Shown here: positions 39,122 through 51,228 of the stretch, piece after piece | Layout of the letters: each line of letters begins with the position of its first letter | How positions within the stretch are numbered: the stretch's first letter is position 1 | Source of the DNA: Prauserella isguenensis | GTDB lineage: Bacteria; Actinomycetota; Actinomycetes; Mycobacteriales; Pseudonocardiaceae | Length of the DNA: 64,000 nt | Direction: 5' to 3' | NCBI RefSeq assembly: GCF_014191605.1 | Contig: NZ_JACHWU010000004.1 | Span: 62,001 to 126,000, forward strand | The notes under the pieces: model-generated | Seen by the model: only the letters and a program-made list of their open reading frames with translations | What the model was told of the DNA's origin: nothing | The model's database searches: none | Position numbers and translations under genes: made by a program

Positions 39122-39470
39122 CGCGGTCTCCCTTCGATCGGGTGCGAGAACCGGATGCGCACCGCCCGGCCGGCCGGGCCGGCGGGGACACGGGAGCATC
39201 ACGGCCGTCTCGTCACGTCATGTCACGTCGTGGCCGGGCGCCTTCCCGGCGGCCGTCGACGGCCGTGGCGGGTTTGCGCCGACCGGTGATTGTTGCAGAA
39301 CACGCGTTGCGAATATAGGCACCGCCAGGCGCGCCCCGGAGCCGTCGCGGCAACCCCCGCCCGGCCGCACCGGTCCGGCGCGGCGGCCATAGACTTCGCG
39401 GGAGAAGAGGAGACCTCCGCAGGCGCCGGGCGGTCCTGCGGTCCGAGCACATCCCATCGGAGTCAGCTGC
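39122..39470 (+). other. Intergenic region upstream of gatC
   Basis: The 349-bp gap between the divergent ACT gene and gatC contains no recognisable gene. It includes a slightly A/T-richer stretch (GTGATTGTTGCAG near 39287 and CGAATATAGGC near 39310) that probably carries the gatCAB promoter; TATAGG at 39313–39318 is a −10 candidate. Confidence 0.4.
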
Positions 39471-39770
39471 GTGTCGAACATTTCCCGCGACGAGGTCGCG
39501 CACCTCGCGAAACTGGCCAGGATGGCCGTCACCGAGGAGGAGCTGGACACCTTCGCGGGCCAGCTCGACCAGATCCTGGACGCGGTGGCCAAGGTCGGCG
39601 AGGTGGCGGGTGACGACATCCCGCCGACGTCGCACGCCGTGCCGCTGACCAACGTCTTCCGCCCCGACGAGGTTCGTCCGGGGCTGTCCCAGGACGAGGC
39701 CCTGTCCGGCGCGCCCGCCGCCGAAGAAGGACGTTTCCGCGTCCCGCGCATCCTTGGTGAAGAACAGTGA
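39471..39770 (+). CDS. gatC: Asp/Glu-tRNA(Asn/Gln) amidotransferase subunit C
   Basis: The 99-aa subunit stabilises GatA/GatB in the complex that converts Glu-tRNA(Gln) and Asp-tRNA(Asn) to the amidated forms. [20 protein letters not shown] and the C-terminal [15 protein letters not shown] with FRVPRIL are typical. GTG start at 39471. gatA begins 11 nt after its stop, and the three genes form one operon in the order C-A-B. Confidence 0.95.
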   Translation: MSNISRDEVAHLAKLARMAVTEEELDTFAGQLDQILDAVAKVGEVAGDDIPPTSHAVPLTNVFRPDEVRPGLSQDEALSGAPAAEEGRFRVPRILGEEQ

Positions 39771-39781
39771 GCGGAGGAACA

Positions 39782-41284
39782 GTGAGCGACCTGACCAGGC
39801 TCACCGCGGCCGAGCTCGCGGACAAGATCCACACCGGTGAGGTGTCGGCCGCCGAGACGACGCAGGCCCACCTCGACCGGATCGCCGCGGTCGACGGCGA
39901 TGTGCACGCGTTCCTGCACGTCGACGCCGAGGGTGCGCTCGAGGCCGCCCGCGCGGTCGACGCCGACATCGCCGCGGGCACCGCGCCTGCCAGCCCGCTG
40001 GCCGGTGTCCCGCTGGCGCTCAAGGACGTGCTCACCACGAAGGGTGTGCCCACGACCTGCGGTTCGAAGACCCTCGAGGGCTGGCTGCCGCCCTACGACG
40101 CCACCGTCACCCGGCGGCTGCGCGAGGCGGGCGTCCCGATCCTCGGCAAGACCAACATGGACGAGTTCGCCATGGGCTCGTCCACCGAGAACTCGGCCTA
40201 CGGCCCGACCCGCAACCCGTGGGACCTGGGCCGCATCCCGGGTGGCTCCGGCGGTGGTTCGTCGGCGTCCCTGGCCGCCTACGAGGCGCCGCTGGCGATC
40301 GGCACGGACACCGGTGGTTCGATCCGCCAGCCCGCCGCCGTGACGGCCACCGTCGGCGTGAAGCCGACCTACGGTGGTGTGTCGCGCTACGGCCTCGTCG
40401 CATTCTCCTCGTCCCTCGACCAGGCGGGTCCGTGCGGCCGCACGGTGCTCGACGCGGCCCTGTTGCACGAGGTCATCGCCGGGCACGATCCGATGGACGC
40501 CACGTCGGTCGACGCCCCGGTGCCCGCCGTGGTCGACGCGGCCCGCCAGGGCGCCCGCGGCGACCTGAGCGGCGTCAAGGTCGGCGTCGTGCGCGAGTTC
40601 TCGGGCGAGGGCTACCAGGGCGGTGTGCTCCGCTCGTTCGAAACCGCCGTGGCACAGCTGAAGGAGCTGGGCGCCGAGGTCGTCGAGGTGTCGTGCCCCA
40701 ACTTCACCTACGCGCTGCCCGCCTACTACCTGATCGCGCCGAGCGAGTGCTCGTCGAACCTCGCCCGGTTCGACGCCATGCGCTACGGCCTCCGCGTCGC
40801 CGACGACGGGTCGCACAGCGCCGAGGAGGTCATGTCGCTGACCCGCGAGGAAGGTTTCGGCGCCGAGGTCAAGCGCCGGGTCATGCTCGGCACGTACGCG
40901 CTGTCGTCCGGTTACTACGACGCCTACTACGGCTCGGCGCAGAAGGTGCGCACCCTCATCACGCGCGACTTCGCCGCCGCGTTCGAGCAGGTCGACGTGC
41001 TGGTGTCGCCGACGACGCCGGTCACGCCGTTCAAGCTGGGGGAGAAGGTCGACGACCCGCTCGCGATGTACCTCAACGACATCTGCTCGATCCCGGCCAA
41101 CCTCGCCGGCAACGCGGCCATGAGCGTCCCCAGTGGACTGTCCGAGGAGGATGGTCTGCCCGTGGGCCTGCAGATCATGGCCCCCGCGCTCGCCGACGAC
41201 CGCCTCTACCGCGTCGGCGCCGCCTACGAGGCGGCGCGCGGCCCGGTGCTCGACAAGCTGGGTGAACTGGAGGCCTCCAAGTGA
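39782..41284 (+). CDS. gatA: Asp/Glu-tRNA(Asn/Gln) amidotransferase subunit A
   Basis: The 500-aa glutaminase subunit is of the amidase-signature family. The Lys–cis-Ser–Ser triad is visible in LALKDVL, the [10 protein letters not shown] loop and [11 protein letters not shown]. The GTG at 39782 is preferred because GGAGGAAC sits 5 nt upstream; an in-frame GTG at 39767 would overlap gatC. Its stop overlaps the gatB start by 4 nt. Confidence 0.96.
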   Translation: MSDLTRLTAAELADKIHTGEVSAAETTQAHLDRIAAVDGDVHAFLHVDAEGALEAARAVDADIAAGTAPASPLAGVPLALKDVLTTKGVPTTCGSKTLEGWLPPYDATVTRRLREAGVPILGKTNMDEFAMGSSTENSAYGPTRNPWDLGRIPGGSGGGSSASLAAYEAPLAIGTDTGGSIRQPAAVTATVGVKPTYGGVSRYGLVAFSSSLDQAGPCGRTVLDAALLHEVIAGHDPMDATSVDAPVPAVVDAARQGARGDLSGVKVGVVREFSGEGYQGGVLRSFETAVAQLKELGAEVVEVSCPNFTYALPAYYLIAPSECSSNLARFDAMRYGLRVADDGSHSAEEVMSLTREEGFGAEVKRRVMLGTYALSSGYYDAYYGSAQKVRTLITRDFAAAFEQVDVLVSPTTPVTPFKLGEKVDDPLAMYLNDICSIPANLAGNAAMSVPSGLSEEDGLPVGLQIMAPALADDRLYRVGAAYEAARGPVLDKLGELEASK

Positions 41285-42786
41285 CCACCACCGCCGAACT
41301 CATGGACTACGCCGAGGTCGTCGAACGGTACGACCCGGTGCTCGGCCTCGAAGTGCACGTCGAGCTGTCCACCAACACGAAGATGTTCTGCGGTTGCCCC
41401 AACTCTTTCGGCGGCGACCCGAACACGCACGTGTGCCCCGTGTGCCTCGGCCTGCCCGGCGCGCTGCCCGTCGTCAACGGCACCGCCGTCGAATCGGCCA
41501 TCCGCATCGGCCTCGCGCTGAACTGCGACATCGCCGAGTGGTGCCGGTTCGCCCGGAAGAACTACTTCTACCCGGACATGCCGAAGAACTTCCAGACCTC
41601 GCAGTACGACGAGCCGATCGCCTTCGACGGGTACATCGACGTCGTGCTCGACGACGGTGAGGTCGTGCGGGTCGACATCGAGCGGGCCCACATGGAGGAG
41701 GACACCGGCAAGTCGCTGCACGTCGGCGGTGCCACGGGCCGGATCCACGGCGCGGAGCACTCGCTGCTCGACTACAACCGCGCCGGCGTGCCCCTGATCG
41801 AGATCGTCACCAAGCCCATCACCGGCATGGGGGAGCGCGCTCCCGAGGTCGCCCGCGCGTACGTGACCGCGCTGCGCGACCTGCTGCGGGCCATGGACGT
41901 CTCCGACGTCCGCATGGACCAGGGTTCGCTGCGCTGCGACGCCAACGTCTCGCTCATGCCCAAGGGCGCGAGCGAGTTCGGCACCCGCACCGAGACGAAG
42001 AACGTCAACTCGCTGCGCAGCGTCGAGCGTGCCGTGCGGCACGAGATGACGCGCCACGCCGCGATCCTCGCCGACGGCGGGTCGATCAAGCAGGAGACCC
42101 GGCACTTCCAGGAGGCCGACGGCACCACCGCCGCGGGCCGCACCAAGGAGACCGCCGAGGACTACCGGTACTTCCCGGAACCCGACCTCGTGCCCATCGC
42201 ACCGACGCGCGAGTGGGTCGAGCAGTTGCGCGCCACCATCCCCGAGATGCCGTGGGAACGCCGCAAGCGCATCCAGGACGACTGGAACCTCACCGACGAG
42301 GAACTCCGCGACCTCGTCAACACCGGCGCCATCGACCTCGTCGCCGCCACCGTCGACGCGGGAGCCACCCAGGCCGACGCCCGCAGCTGGTGGGTCCAGT
42401 ACCTCAACCAGCAGGCCACGTCGCGTGAGACCGAGCTCGCCGACCTCGCCATCACCCCGGCGCAGGTCGCACGCGTCATCGAACTCGTCGGCTCCGGGGA
42501 GCTCACCAACAAGCTCGCCCGGCAGGTCGTCGACGGCGTCCTCGACGGCGAGGGCGACCCGGACCAGGTGATCGAGAAACGCGGGCTCAAGGTCGTCTCC
42601 GACGACTCCGCGCTCCTCGCCGCCGTCGACGAGGCCCTCGCCGCGCAGCCCGACGTCGCCGACAAGATCCGCGGCGGCAAGGTGCAGGCCGCGGGCGCCA
42701 TCGTCGGCGCCGTCATGAAGGCCACCAAGGGGCAAGCCGACGCCGCCCGCGTCCGCGAGCTGATTCTGGAGAGGGTCGGGGCCTGA
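41281..42786 (+). CDS. gatB: Asp/Glu-tRNA(Asn/Gln) amidotransferase subunit B
   Basis: The 501-aa kinase-like subunit activates the tRNA-bound carboxylate and transfers ammonia. The core begins [20 protein letters not shown] with the family's zinc-site cysteines (CPVCLG), then [20 protein letters not shown] and [15 protein letters not shown]-like segment [16 protein letters not shown]. The C-terminal ~150 residues form the helical tRNA-binding YqeY-like tail. GTG at 41281 overlaps gatA. Confidence 0.96.
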   Translation: MTTTAELMDYAEVVERYDPVLGLEVHVELSTNTKMFCGCPNSFGGDPNTHVCPVCLGLPGALPVVNGTAVESAIRIGLALNCDIAEWCRFARKNYFYPDMPKNFQTSQYDEPIAFDGYIDVVLDDGEVVRVDIERAHMEEDTGKSLHVGGATGRIHGAEHSLLDYNRAGVPLIEIVTKPITGMGERAPEVARAYVTALRDLLRAMDVSDVRMDQGSLRCDANVSLMPKGASEFGTRTETKNVNSLRSVERAVRHEMTRHAAILADGGSIKQETRHFQEADGTTAAGRTKETAEDYRYFPEPDLVPIAPTREWVEQLRATIPEMPWERRKRIQDDWNLTDEELRDLVNTGAIDLVAATVDAGATQADARSWWVQYLNQQATSRETELADLAITPAQVARVIELVGSGELTNKLARQVVDGVLDGEGDPDQVIEKRGLKVVSDDSALLAAVDEALAAQPDVADKIRGGKVQAAGAIVGAVMKATKGQADAARVRELILERVGA

Positions 42787-42791
42787 GAACG

Positions 42792-43292
42792 TTGGCTCGA
42801 CCTTCGTGGCGGGAGTTCGGCGGGCTCGCGGCCGCGGTGCTTGCCGTCGTCTCGCTGTTCCTGCCCTGGACCGTGTTGACGGCCGACGACCCGGCGGTGC
42901 GGTCGGCGCTCGCCGAGCTGCCCGCCGACGACGTCACCCGCTCCGTGTGGCGGGCGACGTTCTTCGGCTGGTTCCCGCCGCTGCTCGTCACGGCCGTCGG
43001 CGTCACCGTCGCCGCCGTCGGCCGGATCAACGCGGCGCGCACGGGCGGCCTGCCTCAGCTGTGGCTCATCGCTGCCGGCCTGGCGCTGCTGTTCACCGTA
43101 CTCGGCTGGCTGCTCGCCGACTGGCAGTTCGGCAGTGAGGAACGTGCCGTGCTCGAGGCGGGCGGTGTGGCCGTCGAAGCCGGCATCGGCCGGTACCTCG
43201 GTGCACTCGCCGTCGTCGCGAGCGTCGTCCTCGCCGCACTCGACATCCGAACGCTCCACACCGAAACCCGCCGCGGCCGCCCAACCCGCTGA
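42792..43292 (+). CDS. Four-helix membrane protein, function unknown
   Basis: The 166-aa protein has four hydrophobic segments (for example FGGLAAAVLAVVSLFLPWTV and LIAAGLALLFTVLGWLLADW). No family was recognised. The start is a TTG at 42792, 6 nt after the gatB stop, so it is probably translated as part of the gatCAB operon. Repeat array B begins 22 nt after its stop. Confidence 0.7.
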   Translation: MARPSWREFGGLAAAVLAVVSLFLPWTVLTADDPAVRSALAELPADDVTRSVWRATFFGWFPPLLVTAVGVTVAAVGRINAARTGGLPQLWLIAAGLALLFTVLGWLLADWQFGSEERAVLEAGGVAVEAGIGRYLGALAVVASVVLAALDIRTLHTETRRGRPTR

Positions 43293-43313
43293 CACCCGTC
43301 CCACGACACCAGC

Positions 43314-43397
43314 CGTGTTGCGGGTTCAGGGGCACGTGTTGCGGTTCGCGGGGCCCGTGTTGCGGCTCCAGGGACTGGTGTTGTGCCTCGCGGGAGC
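43314..43397 (+). repeat. 21-bp tandem repeat array B (4 units)
   Basis: Units begin at 43314, 43335, 43356 and 43377, each exactly 21 bp. They start CGTGTTGCGG, except the last (GGTGTTGTGC), and end with a G-rich tract (GGGG or GGG). The sequence family is that of arrays A and C, with lower conservation of the middle bases. Confidence 0.82.
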
Positions 43398-43457
43398 GGT
43401 GTCCGACCGGCTCCGAGCCGTCATCCCGGCGACGGGCGTGGCAGGGGGCGAGCGGGG

Positions 43458-44678
43458 TCAGTCGCGGCCGGAACCACCCGAGGGCTGGCGCACGATCAGC
43501 ACCACCCGGTCGTCGCTCGAACCCGGCTTGCCGCCGTCCTTGTTGACGGTGCCCGCCACGGACACGTTCTCCGACACCTGTGACAGCGAGCCCAGCCTGC
43601 CGTAACTCGGCCCGTTGTCGCCGTCCATCGTGACCTGCGGTTCTCCGCCGACGGAGCCGTCCTGGGTGAGTGGCAGGTTCTGCACGTTCTCGCCGTGTGA
43701 GGTCGCCACGGCCACGGAATCCGTCCAGTCGGCGCAGCCGGTCACGCCGGGCTTGTCCGGCCACGTCCACGCGGGCGAGCCCAGTTCGGCCACACCGTCG
43801 GGTCCGTCCGCGCCGTCGGGCACGGCGAACAGCGCGTCCTTGTCGGCCCCGCGGTCGGTCACCCACGTGCGCGACCCGTCGGGCGTCTGGCACAGCCCGC
43901 CCGGTGCGGTCAGGCCGGATGCGAGGACCGGGGAGCCGTTCCTCGGGTTGTCCGAAGCGGGCGCGCCGGACGGGTCGATGCGCAGCACCTTGCCGGACAG
44001 GGTGCCCGCGCGGCCGGCCTTCGCCGCGTCGCCGGCATTGCCCGTGGCGACGAGCAACGACCCGTCGGCGGTGGCCAACAGCGCACCCGCGTTGCCGCTC
44101 GGACCCTTCGGGATGCCGGTGAGTACGGGTTTGGGCTCCTGGCCGCGGGCGAACCGCACGACCCGGTTGTCCTCCGGCGTCGTGACATAGGCGTAGACGA
44201 GGCGGTCCTCCGCGTACGTCGGCGAGAGTGCGAGGCTCGTCAGCCCGCCGTCGCCGGTCGCGGCGACGTCCAGCTCGGCGAACCGGTTCTTCGTGCCGTT
44301 GCTGTCGACGAGCATCACCCGGCCGCTGCGACGCTCACCCGCGAGTGCGCTGATCACCTGGCCGCCACCGGGCAGCGGGGCCACAGCCGACACGGTGTCC
44401 AGACAGGTCGCGATCACGGCCTGGTCGAAATCCTTGCAGCCTTCGGGTGGCGGTACCTTCGTCGGCTGTTGCTCGGGAGCGCTCGGCACGTCCGGTGTCT
44501 CGGCCTCGGGCAGCTGCGGCTGTGGCCCGCGTTCCGGCGACAGTTCCGGCGCCGCCGACCACCGTTCGCCGGAGGCCTCGTCCTCGAAGTCGGCGCACCC
44601 GGACAGCACGAGCAGGCCGCTGACCGCCAGGACCAGCGGCACCGACCATCGTCGCTGTCCGAGTCGTCCACCCCGCAC
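43458..44678 (-). CDS. lppZ: Lipoprotein with glucose/sorbosone dehydrogenase-like β-propeller (LppZ-like)
   Basis: The 406-aa precursor has a lipoprotein signal (LVLAVSGLLVLSGC, lipobox LSGC), a Glu/Pro-rich linker, and then a β-propeller of the PQQ-dependent soluble aldose dehydrogenase type (GDGGLTSLALSP, GNAGALLATADGSLLVATG, GKVLRIDPSGAP). Mycobacterial LppZ (Rv3006) has the same architecture and lies close to gatB, supporting orthology. Enzyme activity is unproven for this group. It is anchored outside the membrane. ATG/GTG at 44678. Confidence 0.85.
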   Translation of the reverse strand: MRGGRLGQRRWSVPLVLAVSGLLVLSGCADFEDEASGERWSAAPELSPERGPQPQLPEAETPDVPSAPEQQPTKVPPPEGCKDFDQAVIATCLDTVSAVAPLPGGGQVISALAGERRSGRVMLVDSNGTKNRFAELDVAATGDGGLTSLALSPTYAEDRLVYAYVTTPEDNRVVRFARGQEPKPVLTGIPKGPSGNAGALLATADGSLLVATGNAGDAAKAGRAGTLSGKVLRIDPSGAPASDNPRNGSPVLASGLTAPGGLCQTPDGSRTWVTDRGADKDALFAVPDGADGPDGVAELGSPAWTWPDKPGVTGCADWTDSVAVATSHGENVQNLPLTQDGSVGGEPQVTMDGDNGPSYGRLGSLSQVSENVSVAGTVNKDGGKPGSSDDRVVLIVRQPSGGSGRD

Positions 44679-44764
44679 GGTTTCCGAGAGTAGGCGCCGC
44701 GTCGTGAGCCTCGAGTAAGCGGGTCGCGCGTTCCGGCGCGTGATCGGCCCGAGAGGATGGGGAC

Positions 44765-45670
44765 ATGGCGATCACGGTTCTGGTTCCCGACGACGACGGC
44801 ATGGCGGCGCTGACCGGCATCGACGGCGTGCAGCCCGTCAGGTACGAACCCGGCCTGCCGTTGCCCGAGGCCGCCGTCGACGCGGAGGTGCTCGTGCCCG
44901 GCTTCGGCGTCACCGAGGAGGTGCTGTCGGAGTTGCCGAAGCTGCGGCTGATCCAGTTGCGCAGTGCGGGTGCCGAGGAGTGGGTCGACGTCGTGCCGTC
45001 CGGGGTGTTGCTGTCGACGTGCCGGGGCGCCCACGGTGGCAGCACCGCCGAATGGGCCGTCGCCACGCTCCTGTCGCTGTACCGCGAGCTGCCGGACTTC
45101 CAGGCCGCACACGCGGACGGTGAGTGGCGGCCGCACGGCACCGACACGTTGCAGGGCAAGCGGGCCGTGATCGTCGGAGCGGGGGACGTCGGCAGGCAGC
45201 TCGAGCGCAGGCTCACCCCGTTCGACGTGCGCGTCACCATGGTCGGGATGACCGCACGCCAGGGAGTGCACGGCGTCGACGAACTGCCGTCGTTGCTGGC
45301 CGACGCCGACATCGTCGTGCTGCTCGTGCCGCTGACGTCACGGACCCGCGGCATGGTCGACGCCGGATTCCTCGCCGCGATGCCCGACGGTGCCGTGCTC
45401 GTCAACGCAGCGAGAGGACCGGTCCTCGACACCGACGCGCTCCTCGGCGAACTGACCACCCGGCGGCTGCGTGCGATCCTCGACGTCACCGACCCCGAAC
45501 CGCTGCCGGAGGGGCACCCGCTGTGGACCGCGCCGAACGTGGTGATCACCCCGCACACCGGTGGGTTCGTCAACGGCAGGCTCGTGCGCTCGTACGCCGT
45601 CGTGGCGAAGGAACTGGAGCGCTACGCCGGTGGTGAACTGCCGGAGAACCTCGTCCACGGCGAGTACTGA
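44765..45670 (+). CDS. D-isomer-specific 2-hydroxyacid dehydrogenase
   Basis: The 301-aa protein has the NAD-binding Rossmann motif VIVGAGDVGRQLERRL and the family sequence [20 protein letters not shown], with the catalytic Arg in LIQLRSAG, an acidic residue in DVTDPEPLPEGHPLW and the His in ITPHTGGF. It reduces or oxidises a 2-keto/2-hydroxy acid not identifiable here. It is shorter than typical phosphoglycerate dehydrogenases and lacks an ACT tail, arguing against SerA. ATG at 44765, convergent with the DevS-like gene. Confidence 0.88.
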   Translation: MAITVLVPDDDGMAALTGIDGVQPVRYEPGLPLPEAAVDAEVLVPGFGVTEEVLSELPKLRLIQLRSAGAEEWVDVVPSGVLLSTCRGAHGGSTAEWAVATLLSLYRELPDFQAAHADGEWRPHGTDTLQGKRAVIVGAGDVGRQLERRLTPFDVRVTMVGMTARQGVHGVDELPSLLADADIVVLLVPLTSRTRGMVDAGFLAAMPDGAVLVNAARGPVLDTDALLGELTTRRLRAILDVTDPEPLPEGHPLWTAPNVVITPHTGGFVNGRLVRSYAVVAKELERYAGGELPENLVHGEY

Positions 45671-45882
45671 CAGCGGCCACGAACCGGGACGGGATTGCGG
45701 ACCGGGTCGGCGGGCCTGGCTGCCGGACGCGACTCGACCCCCCAGGCCGCGCGCCCGGCGGCGTCGCAAGCCGGGCGGTGAAGGGCCGAAGGTCACCACT
45801 GTCGACGACGTCGGATTCTTCCTCTCCCGCGGTGTGGTGGGGCATCGTGGAAACCACGGCGGGGCCCGAAGGGGGAGGCGAC

Positions 45883-45918
45883 CGCGGCACCGGACGGCGA
45901 AGGCGGTCCGGTGCCGCG
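45883..45918 (-). terminator. Hairpin after the devS-like gene
   Basis: Perfect 13-bp arms CGCGGCACCGGAC (45883–45895) and inverse (45906–45918) with a 10-nt loop lie 20 nt past the kinase stop. It could also serve the convergent dehydrogenase gene. Confidence 0.65.
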
Positions 45919-45937
45919 ACGCGGGTTCGGGAGTGTG

Positions 45938-48404
<2,467 letters not shown>

Positions 48405-48581
48405 CCCGTACCGCCTGGGTGGTTCCGTTGTGGCCGCTGGTGCCGTGTGAGCATCAGCTTACGAGCCCGGCTGTCGCCGAGCACGGTTGTGAACCGAGCA
48501 TCGGGCCTCGGCGGCCACCCCCGCGACGGCAGGGCGGCCCTGCGTTCACCGCCTTCGCACGACCAGCCACGTGACGCCGGC

Positions 48582-49058
48582 TCACCCGTCGAAGCCGTCG
48601 CTGTCGTCGAGCCCGGCCGGGATGACGACCACCGGGCAGCGTGCGTGGCGGATGCATTCGGCCGAGGTGCTGCCGAGCAGAATCTCGGACAGTGCTCCGC
48701 GCCGGTGCGCGCCGACCACGAGCAGATCCGCCTCCGCGGAGGCTTTGATGAGCTCGATGGCGGGGTCGCCGGTGACCACGGACTCGGTCACGGGTGCCTC
48801 GCCCACGGCTGCGATCACGCTTTCGTGCAGGTAGTCCCGTACCCCGGCTTCGTCCCGGACGGCCCTGCGGCCGTGGGGCTGGAACGTATAGGACGTCCCG
48901 GGCAGCAGGTCGTCCCGTTCCCGCACGGCGATGACCTCGACCTCACCGTCGCATCGGCCGGCCTGCGCGGTCGCCCACTGCAGTGTCCGTTCGGCCGACG
49001 GCGAACCGTCGAATCCCACGATGATCCGTTGCGAGGCGGCGTGCTCGTTCTGGTGCAT
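48582..49058 (-). CDS. Universal stress protein (single domain)
   Basis: The 158-aa UspA-fold protein begins RIIVGFDGSPSAERTLQWA and ends with VVGAHRRGALSEILLGSTSAE. The ATP-binding pattern G-x2-G-x9-G-S has Arg in place of the second Gly, so nucleotide binding may be altered. ATG at 49058 follows GGGAGAAA. It is divergent from the tandem-domain stress protein across a promoter with DosR-like half-sites, and such proteins are prominent in the mycobacterial DosR regulon. Confidence 0.9.
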   Translation of the reverse strand: MHQNEHAASQRIIVGFDGSPSAERTLQWATAQAGRCDGEVEVIAVRERDDLLPGTSYTFQPHGRRAVRDEAGVRDYLHESVIAAVGEAPVTESVVTGDPAIELIKASAEADLLVVGAHRRGALSEILLGSTSAECIRHARCPVVVIPAGLDDSDGFDG

Positions 49059-49188
49059 GGTTTCTCCCGGCTTCGGCACTGTGTACTCGATGCTGTGCCC
49101 GCGCCGGACGAGTGGACAGAGTCTTAGGTCACCGCCGTCGAAGACGGGGGCACCCCGGCGACCGGCGGGTCGCAACGACAGGGGAGCG

Positions 49189-49226
49189 GTTGCCGAAGGT
49201 CCCTGCGTCCGGGGACTTTCGGCAGC
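49189..49226. promoter_or_regulatory. Two divergent DosR/DevR-like half-sites
   Basis: On the plus strand GGGGACTTTCGGCAGC (49211–49226) and on the minus strand AGGGACCTTCGGCAAC (reverse of 49189–49204) are near-identical copies of GGGAC(C/T)TTCGGCA, close to the mycobacterial DosR half-site GGGACT. They point away from each other, one toward each stress-protein gene, 92 nt upstream of the plus gene and 131 nt upstream of the minus gene. Confidence 0.6.
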
Positions 49227-49317
49227 ATCGACGACCGTCCCACGGGTCCTACGTTCGGCACCGATCGCCGCTGCGCAGGGAGTCGACGCGGGTCAACCGG
49301 CCCATGGGAGGTCACTG

Positions 49318-50223
49318 ATGAGCACGGGTGAGCTGGCCGACGGTCCGATCGTCGTCGGGACGGACGGGTCGGAGAAGGGGCGCGAGGCGGTGCGGTGGGC
49401 GGCCGACTTGGCCGCACGTAGACAGCGGACACTGCGGATCGTGCACGCTGCCAACTCGTTGCGCGGGTTCAGTGTCGATCCCGTGTTCTCGCGGGACGTG
49501 TTCGAACGGCTGAATGCGGAGGGCAAAAGCGTCCTCGAGGCGGCACGGCAGGAGGCCGAGACGACCGGATCTTCGGCTGACATCGAGGTGGAGATGTCGT
49601 CCGGCGATGAGATCTCGGTGTTGATCGAGGAGTCCCGTTCGGCAGCCATGCTCGTGTTGGGCGCGGAAGGGGTGGGCGGTTTCGCCGGCATGCTGGCGGG
49701 TTCCACGGCGATCGCCGTGACCAGCCACGCGGCGTGTCCGGTCGTGGTCATCCGGCGCCGTGAGGACGGGACACCGGCTCCGGAGAACGGGCCTGTCGTC
49801 GTGGGGGTGGACGGCAGTCCGGTCAGTGAGGAGGCGACCGCGGTCGCCTTCCAAGAGGCCTCACTGCGCGGCGTGAAGCTCGTCGCCGTGAACGCCATGT
49901 TGGACCTCGAGTACGACAGCGCGCTCAACGAGGCGCTGGTGTACTTCGAGGGAGAGCCGAAGAAGCAGCATCACGAGATACTGGTCGCGGAGCAGTTGGC
50001 CGGATGGAAGGAGAAGTACCCGGACGTCGTGGTCGAGCGCGTGATCGAGAGGGACAGGCCCCGGCGCCAGTTGCTGGAGTGGTCCGACACCGCGTCGTTG
50101 CTGGTGGTCGGCAGCCGTGGGCGGGGCGGGTTCCGCGGGTTGCTGTTGGGGTCGACGAGCCAGGCGATGATTCACCATGCGCGGTGTCCGGTCATGGTGG
50201 TGCGCCACGAGCGGCATCGGTGA
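49318..50223 (+). CDS. Universal stress protein (tandem UspA domains)
   Basis: The 301-aa protein has two UspA domains: PIVVGTDGSEKGREAVRWA to LGAEGVGGFAGMLAGSTAIA, then PVVVGVDGSPVSEEATAVAF to VGSRGRGGFRGLLLGSTSQA. The second has the full G-x2-G-x9-G-S ATP motif; the first has a close variant. ATG at 49318 follows GGGAGG by 6 nt. Its promoter carries a DosR-like half-site. Tandem Usp proteins bind ATP and influence persistence in mycobacteria; that role here is inference. Confidence 0.92.
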   Translation: MSTGELADGPIVVGTDGSEKGREAVRWAADLAARRQRTLRIVHAANSLRGFSVDPVFSRDVFERLNAEGKSVLEAARQEAETTGSSADIEVEMSSGDEISVLIEESRSAAMLVLGAEGVGGFAGMLAGSTAIAVTSHAACPVVVIRRREDGTPAPENGPVVVGVDGSPVSEEATAVAFQEASLRGVKLVAVNAMLDLEYDSALNEALVYFEGEPKKQHHEILVAEQLAGWKEKYPDVVVERVIERDRPRRQLLEWSDTASLLVVGSRGRGGFRGLLLGSTSQAMIHHARCPVMVVRHERHR

Positions 50224-50403
50224 GTCGGGTGGCAGCCGTGGCCGGGTCGGCCTGCTGGCATCCAACATCGTCGTCCTTCACGACGTCTTCCGCGTGTGCT
50301 GGACACGACCACAGCGGGTCGGCTCGCGGCGAGGTCTGCGCGTCGCGCCAGTTGCGGAAGGCGCTCGGTCACCGAGCCGCTGCTCCTCCCGCCCGTCGAG
50401 GGA

Positions 50404-50435
50404 GCGCAACGCCCAGGGGGAGCCGGGCGTTGCGC
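50404..50435 (+). terminator. Hairpin after the tandem stress-protein gene
   Basis: Perfect 11-bp arms GCGCAACGCCC (50404–50414) and GGGCGTTGCGC (50425–50435) with a 10-nt loop, about 180 nt past the stop. Confidence 0.5.
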
Positions 50436-50465
50436 GGCGAGAGGTCCAGGGGCGCCGGTGAGGGG

Positions 50466-50519
50466 GTCGGCGGGCCGGGAGGTGGGGCGTCTCGGGGGAG
50501 GCGCTCTCGGCCCGCCGAC
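50466..50519 (-). terminator. Hairpin after the methyltransferase gene
   Basis: Perfect 12-bp arms GTCGGCGGGCCG (50466–50477) and CGGCCCGCCGAC (50508–50519) with a 30-nt loop, 34 nt past the minus-strand methyltransferase stop. Confidence 0.45.
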
Positions 50520-50553
50520 GTGAGGTCGTGGCGTCGACGCTGCGAGCGTGTGC

Positions 50554-51228
50554 CTACCTGGTCGCGGTCACGCGTTCGACGATGCCGCCGCGGGTGTGAC
50601 CGCGGTACAGGACGGTGAAACCGGCCGCGCGCAGGAGCGGAACGACCTGCCGCGTCTGCCGATCAGCGGGTCGCCGCGTGCCGACGGCGGCAGGGAATCG
50701 TTCCAGGAGGAGTTGCAACCCTCGCAGCGGCAGGTGGGGACTGGCGACATGGCCGAGCAGCACGACGTGTCCGCCCCGGCGCAGGACCCGATGCATCTCA
50801 GCGACAGCGACCCGGTCGTCGGGAATGCTGCTCAGTCCCAGCGTGCACACCACGGTGTCGAACGCGGCGTCGCGGAACGGCAGCGCCTGAGCGTCCCCTT
50901 CGACCAGTTGAACCTGACGGCCGAGCTCGCCGGCCCGGGCGCGGGCCCGCGTGAGCATGGCGGGACTGAGCTCGACCCCGGTGACTCGGGAGACCTGCGG
51001 GTAGAAGGGCAGGTTGCGGCCCGTGCCGATCGCGACTTCCAGCACCTCGCCGCGGGCCTGCGAGCAGGCCCAGGCGCGGCCGCCTCCGAGCATCGCCCGT
51101 TCGTAGATGCTCGTCTCCCGGTCGTACCGTGGGGCGTAGGCGTCGTAGTCCTGCCGCATGCGAGCAGTGGGGTTCCCAGTGCGTGCCGGAAATCGCCGGC
51201 TCGCGTCGTGGCGGTGTCGTTCGGCCAT
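50554..51228 (-). CDS. Class I SAM-dependent methyltransferase (UbiE/MenG-like)
   Basis: The 224-aa protein has YDAYAPRYDRETSIYERAM, the SAM loop EVLEVAIGTGRNLPFYP, VTGVELSPAMLTRARARA, then VEGDAQALPFRDAAFDTVVC and a RVLRRGGHVVLLGHV post-motif. This order is common to ubiquinone/menaquinone-type and phospholipid methyltransferases; the substrate is not readable. ATG at 51228 follows GAGGGAGC. It is divergent from the AurF-type gene. Confidence 0.88.
   Translation of the reverse strand: MAERHRHDASRRFPARTGNPTARMRQDYDAYAPRYDRETSIYERAMLGGGRAWACSQARGEVLEVAIGTGRNLPFYPQVSRVTGVELSPAMLTRARARAGELGRQVQLVEGDAQALPFRDAAFDTVVCTLGLSSIPDDRVAVAEMHRVLRRGGHVVLLGHVASPHLPLRGLQLLLERFPAAVGTRRPADRQTRQVVPLLRAAGFTVLYRGHTRGGIVERVTATR

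Larger units (their letters stand above)
50224..50553. other. Gene-free gap between convergent genes
   Basis: This 330-bp stretch between the tandem stress protein and the convergent methyltransferase contains no credible gene; it holds two hairpins (50404–50435 and 50466–50519), listed separately. Confidence 0.6.

Noticed and set aside
44765-45670. Phosphoglycerate dehydrogenase (serA)
   Set aside because: The protein is short, has no C-terminal regulatory ACT domain and differs in the catalytic loop, so only the general 2-hydroxyacid dehydrogenase call is kept.
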